A program made the translations under genes and the position numbers. A stretch of DNA of 64,000 bases, taken from contig NC_057920.1 in assembly GCF_018873765.1 (NCBI RefSeq), positions 12,785,307-12,849,306 of the forward strand, given 5' to 3'. Below, piece after piece: positions 58,164 to 64,000 of the stretch (positions are counted from its first letter, which is position 1; each line of letters begins with the position of its first letter). This DNA comes from Telopea speciosissima (lineage: Eukaryota > Streptophyta > Magnoliopsida > Proteales > Proteaceae). The notes beneath the pieces were generated by a model. That model was not told where the DNA came from, did not search any database, and was given only the letters and a program-made list of their open reading frames with translations.

Positions 58164-61100
58164 CTACTCATTCTTGGCAGCAGCCTGTTTTGCACCAACA
58201 GCAAAGAATTCTGTGATAACCTCAAGGGGCATGCCTTTCGTTTCTGGAACTTTCAAGAAGACGAACACCCATGAGATACAACATACAATAGCATAGATAC
58301 CAAAGACGCCCGCAAGCCCAAGGGAGGTGAGCAGGACTGGGAGTGAGTAGGTAACAATGATGTCACAAATCCAAAATGTCAGTGCACATACGGCAATGCA
58401 GAGCCCACGGACTCGGGTGGGGAAGATCTCCGAGCAGAGGATGTTGGGAATCGGTCCAAATGCCATGACAAAGCAGCAGAAGTAGACAACAACACTGATA
58501 GTTGAAATTACAGCGTGGATGATGGTACCCATACTCAGAGTGTTGCCAATGAAAAGAATGACGAGTGACCCTATCAAGACAGGAATTGTGGACAGAAGCA
58601 GGGCCCTGCAATAAGGAGAAATTAGAGGACAAAAGACATTGCATGCACCCTTTATCAGCATATGATAAAAAGATCCTCAATAAAAAATACTGTATGTGAT
58701 GAAGAAATATAATAAACTATTTATGGTATAATCCATGGCCATATCTACCTTGGTAGTATATATAAATTTTTTACTACACACTTTAGGATACCAAAATATC
58801 AAATAATTTGTTAGACTACCATGTGAAAAAATTCAAGAAATATTTTACCAGAGTATAGATCAGACTGAAGATAAAAATAAAGAAAAAAAAAACTATAGAT
58901 CAGACCTACATACATGCAATATAGATTGGATCACCTTATTTCATTTTTCTGCCAGTTTTTAATTTTTTTTATTATCAGGGTTTAGTGGTTTTATAATGTT
59001 TCAGCTGATACAGTTTTATGTCAACCATCGTCATAAATGCTTAATGGTCAATGACCAAAAACTTTCACATCAAAACATTCAATATAATAATTAGGGAAAA
59101 TGTTGTGTGTGTGTGGGGGGGGGGGGAGGGGGGGGGGCAGGCCATGCCCAGACATGGGGGTGAATTGACTGCCCCACCCCCCATGAAAGGTGGAAATCCC
59201 ACCCCCCGGGCAGCCAGCGCATGCGTTCTCATTGGCTGCTGTGCACATGTGACCCATGCACTCCCCCACAGAGAATGTGACCCCTAATAATTAATTCCAG
59301 TAAGATCTGGTATCACTCTTTGCATAGACGGAGAGTTAGTCTAATTCAAGAGTCAAACGTCCAAACATGTATAAAGTGTAGAAATTTTAAATCAATTGGC
59401 TAAAGAAGTAGGAAAGGAACAAAGTTGTAAAACGTAAGGGACTGCTTTCTGAAGCACACATCGCACGACAGATGACACAAGGCAGAGATCCTCCCTGCCA
59501 TGCACTGCGCCCCATGCCAATACAGGGTTGGTCCACTGCACGGCATGGATCCTGCCTGTGTGTAATCCAATGCTGACTTGGCCTAGAATGAATATTCTGT
59601 TGTCATGAACAAAAGAGCATAATCATAAGAGTTCAACTCTCTTTGGGCCTACCTATCCCCCCCCCCTCCAAATCCAAAACAAAAGAGAGCTAAATCATTA
59701 ATTACGAAGAAGATCCAGTCATGCAAGACAGTGGCACAAGTCAAAGGTATTAAGAAGTGAAAAGGAAGCATTAATACAAATAACAATAAGTAGGACAGAG
59801 GTTTTATGGTTTAAATCAATCATAGCTTGAGGAAATGGTTTTAATCACCACTGATCTCAAATTTCAAAGAAAGAAAAAGGGGAAAATTATCCTTCACAGA
59901 TTTTCAAATCATCGAACAGTTCAATGATTCTTTGAAAAGTCAATGGTCTTGAGAATTTATTGCTCAAATGGTCAGACTGAACCACAAAGTTTAGTGACCA
60001 AAAATTTTTTTTACTCTGCCAATTAAAACAAGTACACTATGAAACACCCAAAAGTAAAATCGACAATGTCCTTTATTCAGGAAGTAAATTGCAGCTTCAG
60101 TCATGGGGGGCTGGAGGAGGGAGAGGGCTGGTTTACCTTCTTCCAGAAAAATCCACAAGCCTCATGGCAACAGCGATACAAGGAAGCATCAGGAGGGTTG
60201 TGAGGGCACTAATTAGTAGAGATGCAGAGGCTGAACTGAGGCCCATGTTTGCAAGTAAAACTTCAACACCAGCCTGCTCAAGAATCTGAGGAGTGTAGTA
60301 CAGAACCCCATTTATGCCTGAAAACTGCATAGGCAAGAAAATGCACATAAAATCTGTCAGAAAACAACATGGCATAAGAATAAAACTAAATAAATTCTCC
60401 TACCAACAACCCAAGCAAGAAGAGCCCACATTTATAGACCCAACTCCATCTGGACCACGTGAAGTAACAAGAGGTAAGAATAAACATTGGGTGGAAGTGC
60501 AGTAGACCAGGTGACATAATAGTCGGCATTCAGATGGTATGCCAAACTGAATGGGTTCACCTACTTCAATTGTTAAACACAAAGAAAAACCGTTTTTTGT
60601 CAACAAATCAAGATTCTAAACTATAGTAGAAGACGAACACATTATTTTTCTTTAACCAAGAAAATTTTAAGTGGGGAAAAAAAGTAAAATCTTTGAACAG
60701 TTAGGGGGAAAAAAATAAGAATGAAATTAGTAGAAACAGTTTATTAAATTTGACACGAACTTCAAAATAAAATAAATTTTACTAAGAATATCAGAGAGGT
60801 GGCGCCTAAACAGTATATTTGGGATGCATCATGGGATGGGAAGACATTTTTCTCATAGGTGTAGCCAATAGAATGGTGAATGCAACCCTTTCCATTATGC
60901 CAATGTCAACAAAGTTTAGTGCAGTAGCTGCCCAACCCGTATTCATCAAAGCAACAAGGAGAAAGGGGGGGGGGGGGGGAGATGTATATCATGTGAATTT
61001 TTTTTGATCAGCCTCCACTGCTAACCAACTCAAGTTTTAGAGAATTAAAATACATATTTGCACAAATGACAAAAAATGTCCACAGCTACTCCACTACCGA

Positions 61101-62169
61101 ACATGTCATAAGTTGGAAATAGTTCAACTGGTTCACCATCCTTTTTTTAATGCAACAGGAAGAAACAAATGGTACAGTAGAGTACTACAGTAGAAACTGT
61201 TTCTTACCTGTTGAAGTATTTGAATCCCTACTCCAACAATCAATGCATGTTTGACTCCCGGCTCAAAAAGATCACCCCACCTTGGCCCTTTTGCAGCAGT
61301 TTCAGATGGGTGAACCATAGCAGGTCCAACTGGATGCTGCTCTATAAGCTCCCTGGAGTAGAGAGCAGGCTGGCTCACTAAAGCAGCAGCATGAATGTAT
61401 TCACCACCTTCAGGAATATCACCGCCAGGAAGTGAGACAAGAGAGCCACGCCGGGACCCAGGGACGCCCTCCTCGTGTAAATAAATCCTCTTGAATCCTC
61501 CTTCCTTCTTTCCATTTTCACCTTCTCTCTCAGACCATTTCCATGCCAACTGCCAACCACCACCAATACCCATACTGCTGACTGCCTCCCCAGAATTTCC
61601 TTGCATGAGACTGCTGTGGCGTCTCATGTTTAAGTTGCTACCATGGGATGCAAGAGGTGGCACCATGTCCTTGTCTTCCATACTTGTTGCCTGACGTGAG
61701 AGCAATGGGCTCTGCAAATTGTCGTCAGAATCACCTCCACCAGCTTCAGATGCATAATCCTCACCATCCCTCTGCTGCTGGCTCTCCTCATCCCATGGTT
61801 CATTTCTACCGTGCTGATGCTCTGCCACACTGAACATGCTACCAAAGTTGGGAAAGAGCATGCTTCGCATGCTTCCTGTCTCAGGAAGCTTCTCATGGAC
61901 ACTACCAAAGAGGGTGACTAGAGGGTCCATAAGTGGAACACTCTGGTTCTCCATGCTCCCATGGCGTGACACAAGACCAAGAGTACTCTGCCCAGTGACG
62001 GGTCTGGCAACCCAAGAAAGACCCTCTTCAGGCCCATATAACTTGATCTGGTCCTTCGCAGCTGTTGGGTCATGTTCATCAGTTAGATCATTGGCTGGGC
62101 CTATTATATACTCTTCTATTGAAGTTTCACCTCCAACTCCAAGACCTTCAACCAGCAAAGCCATCTCAC
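58164..62169 (-). CDS. TMT2: Tonoplast monosaccharide transporter (TMT2/MSSP2-like), C-terminal part
   Basis: A major-facilitator sugar transporter that loads hexoses and sucrose into the vacuole by proton exchange. Three exons on the minus strand fit in frame: 62169-61208, 60324-60137 and 58605-58164, giving 529 residues of the roughly 740 usual. The first holds most of the long hydrophilic loop unique to this subfamily (MDPLVTLFGSVHEKLPETGS, MGIGGGWQLAWKWSEREGEN, PGSRRGSLVSLPGGD, the last a likely phosphorylation region) and enters helix 7 (GIQILQQ). The second has FSGINGVLYYTPQILEQAGV and ends in the (D)FSGRR motif. The third has GPIPNILCSEIFPTRVRGLC and VPETKGMPLEVITEFFAVGA. The exon starting at 62169 opens inside a Gly codon, so the ATG at 62164 is internal. 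The first six helices are encoded beyond 64000. Intron 58606-60136 contains a MITE. Confidence 0.93.
59094..59284. mobile_element. Palindromic MITE with perfect 9-bp TSD in the TMT2 intron
   Basis: A 191-bp element; the left end GGGAAAATGTTGTGTGTGTG leads into a long G run, and the right end CTCCCCCACAGAGAATGTGA ends CCCC. The duplication TAATAATTA is perfect (59085-59093, 59285-59293). CCATGCCCAGACATGGGGGT near the left matches the CCCAGACACATGGG box of the 2275 family, which places it in the same superfamily. Confidence 0.82.
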
Positions 62170-64000
62170 CTGTAGATCAAAGAGGCTTCAGTACTCCCCA
62201 TTATGCAGCAGTAATGAAATTCTTATAAAGTACCAGAAGACAATTTTTAAAGCCTCTACGAATAGATCAAGAAGCAAGTTTGTGCTTGTAGGATGGGGGT
62301 GAAAATATGGTAGATAAATCATAACAAAAACAAATTAATGTTCAAAAGCAATATTTTTAGAAAAAAGATCGACTTATTTGTTTGATTCAAATATTATAAT
62401 CACGGTTGTCCTCTAACTTCACATGTAGGTTTCAGAGTGAGGACCCCATACAAAGAATTGCTTTAATACTTGTAATTGGTTGTTTATCATGTGTATGTCA
62501 CATCAACATATAGCATAAAATTTTCAATACAGGGTTATGGAGCTAAATTGGATTATAAATTAACACCAGCTGTTCCAAAAGTAATATCTGCAACTAAAAA
62601 ATCACTTTGGATGGCATCCAGATAAAAGATCAAAGACATCCAAGTTCAAAACTGCAAGGATAAAAGATATTATCACAATAAAAGAATGAGAAAGAAAAGA
62701 AAAAGAAACAATACAATACAAATAGAAAAAGGAGGATAAGAAAAGGAAAAGAAAACCTCAACAAAACTTTAAGAAAAAAAAAGCCTCCTCCTCCCCCTCC
62801 CCCACCCCTAAGCATTCTAAACTTCGACTAAAGTGAAAACATAGAACAAAACATCTTGAGAGAGAGAGAGCATATGGAACACATCTTTCTCAATAGAACT
62901 TTGTAGGGTCGAAGAAACTACTTCCTCCAGTTTAAATAAGAAAAACTAAAAAGATCTATACTCCCCATCCCACAATGACCAATCAATTTAAAAGAGCCCA
63001 GAGTTTAAGAGTATAGACTTCCCATCTCTCATGCATATAAAAGACAACAGGAAAATGTACATTAATGTACTCAAGGAACAAAGAAGTTAAGATCCCACAA
63101 ATAACTGCCATCCCTACAAGAGCATAGGACTTAAAGGGGACAATAAGAGCCCAAAATAATTTCAAGCGAAGCAGGTTAAAAAGACACTCTGAGATGTTAT
63201 GGTTAAGAAGATCCCTGGATCTGTAGCACCAAACTTAAATCAGAGATGGATATACCTTCAACACATCTTCAAAAAGATCATATGGGAAAATAGGAAAACT
63301 AAATCACTCTAAGATTTGGGAATTTCGGAAATCATAATAAATATACAATTTCAGGGGGGGGGGGGGGTTCAACTGAACTTCTAATTGAGGCCATTGCGTC
63401 CTTATGATCATAATCATTAAAGGAGCTCTTTACGTGGAAATAATATACCCCACAATACAACTTCTAGTACATCATCACTAGACCTTTCCAGGGTAAGGTC
63501 TTCTCTCCCCCCCCTCCCCAAAGAAAGTTACATCGTATCTTGTTTTTATTATTTAATAAATTTACTAGGGTTGCCTGGGTGCTCAGAGTTCCCAGGTTAC
63601 AGAAAAACAAAGAGTGGGTAATTACTACTGGGCACTGATTTCTAAAAAAAATATAAGTTTGCTTGAATTTATTGAAATAGAACTAATTTTAGTGCTTCAA
63701 GGTTTTCAAAAACGTCAACCAAAGAACTGGAAAGAAGCAGGAAAGAGGGAAAGTATTTGGGCAATAGCTCATAGTCATACTACAATGTCATTTTTCTAAG
63801 AATGCTTGAAGTATGACTATGAACTCTAGAAGTTGCTACTTACAAACAATCCTACTCATATGCTCAGTGTATATATGGTCAATAACTGTGCTATCAAATC
63901 ATTTGTTACAACTCTTACTAATGTTTTCCCTTGGTTGAATTATAAGTGCAAATAATTCATCAACTTAGTTTAAATTTCTCCACGGCAAAATACAAAGAGA
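62170..64000. other. Intron of the TMT2-like gene running off the window
   Basis: Between the acceptor at 62170 and the window end I find no exon for the N-terminal helices. The sequence is AT-rich with a purine-rich run (about 62690-62780), a short GA repeat (about 62858-62870) and a G homopolymer (about 63354-63367). Confidence 0.6.

Noticed and set aside
62162-62164. ATG considered as a start codon for the transporter
   Set aside because: It is internal: an acceptor AG at 62170-62171 precedes it, and the six N-terminal helices of this family are missing.

Overview
This window is plant nuclear DNA. The genes have many short exons with GT-AG introns, three of the six products are plastid-envelope or vacuolar-membrane proteins typical of land plants, and the space between exons is full of plant-type transposons. 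Non-coding DNA is AT-rich with many homopolymers. A dicot, possibly an early-diverging one, is likely, but I cannot name a species.

Six protein genes are recognisable. In order they are: (1) + strand, 3' end of the oligosaccharyltransferase subunit ribophorin I (259-1949, 5' part outside the window); (2) + strand, OEP21, a chloroplast outer-envelope pore (4588-19720, five exons, one intron of 12.3 kb); (3) + strand, an intronless RING-H2 E3 ligase of the ATL family (27635-28207); (4) + strand, MCD1-like plastid-division-site protein (39710-45570, five exons); (5) - strand, p34/AAGAB-like adaptin-binding small GTPase (54190-49978, six exons); (6) - strand, C-terminal 530 codons of a TMT2/MSSP2-type tonoplast sugar transporter (62169-58164; its N-terminal exons lie beyond 64000). 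The genes are unrelated housekeeping or regulatory loci, not an operon or cluster. I see no tRNA, rRNA, CRISPR or organelle gene.

The rest is transposon-derived. OEP21 intron 4 carries a nested stack. A Ty3/gypsy-type LTR element (7650-14981, TSD TACTG) has gag and a protease remnant but no reverse transcriptase. Its 5' LTR contains a 1,630-bp element made of two LTRs in inverted orientation (7736-9365, 5-bp TSD, U3 end at both termini), which itself contains a small hAT-like MITE. Its 3' LTR contains a poly(T)-ended retroposon with a 12-bp TSD, and its gag region contains a very short RTE LINE tail with a 13-bp TSD. A 1,530-bp hAT-like element and a triplicated block broken by another hAT-like MITE follow.

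Elsewhere there are palindromic MITE families with 9-bp TSDs (Mutator-like), hAT-like MITEs with 8-bp TSDs, a Pack-MULE-like element carrying a broken host exon (47603-49013), a near-complete RTE-type LINE in the MCD1 intron, tRNA-derived SINEs and a solo LTR (36147-36685). The strongest candidates for something undescribed are the inverted-LTR element and the palindromic 9-bp-TSD MITE family. Boundaries were read by eye from TSDs, and paralogous empty sites confirm several of them.
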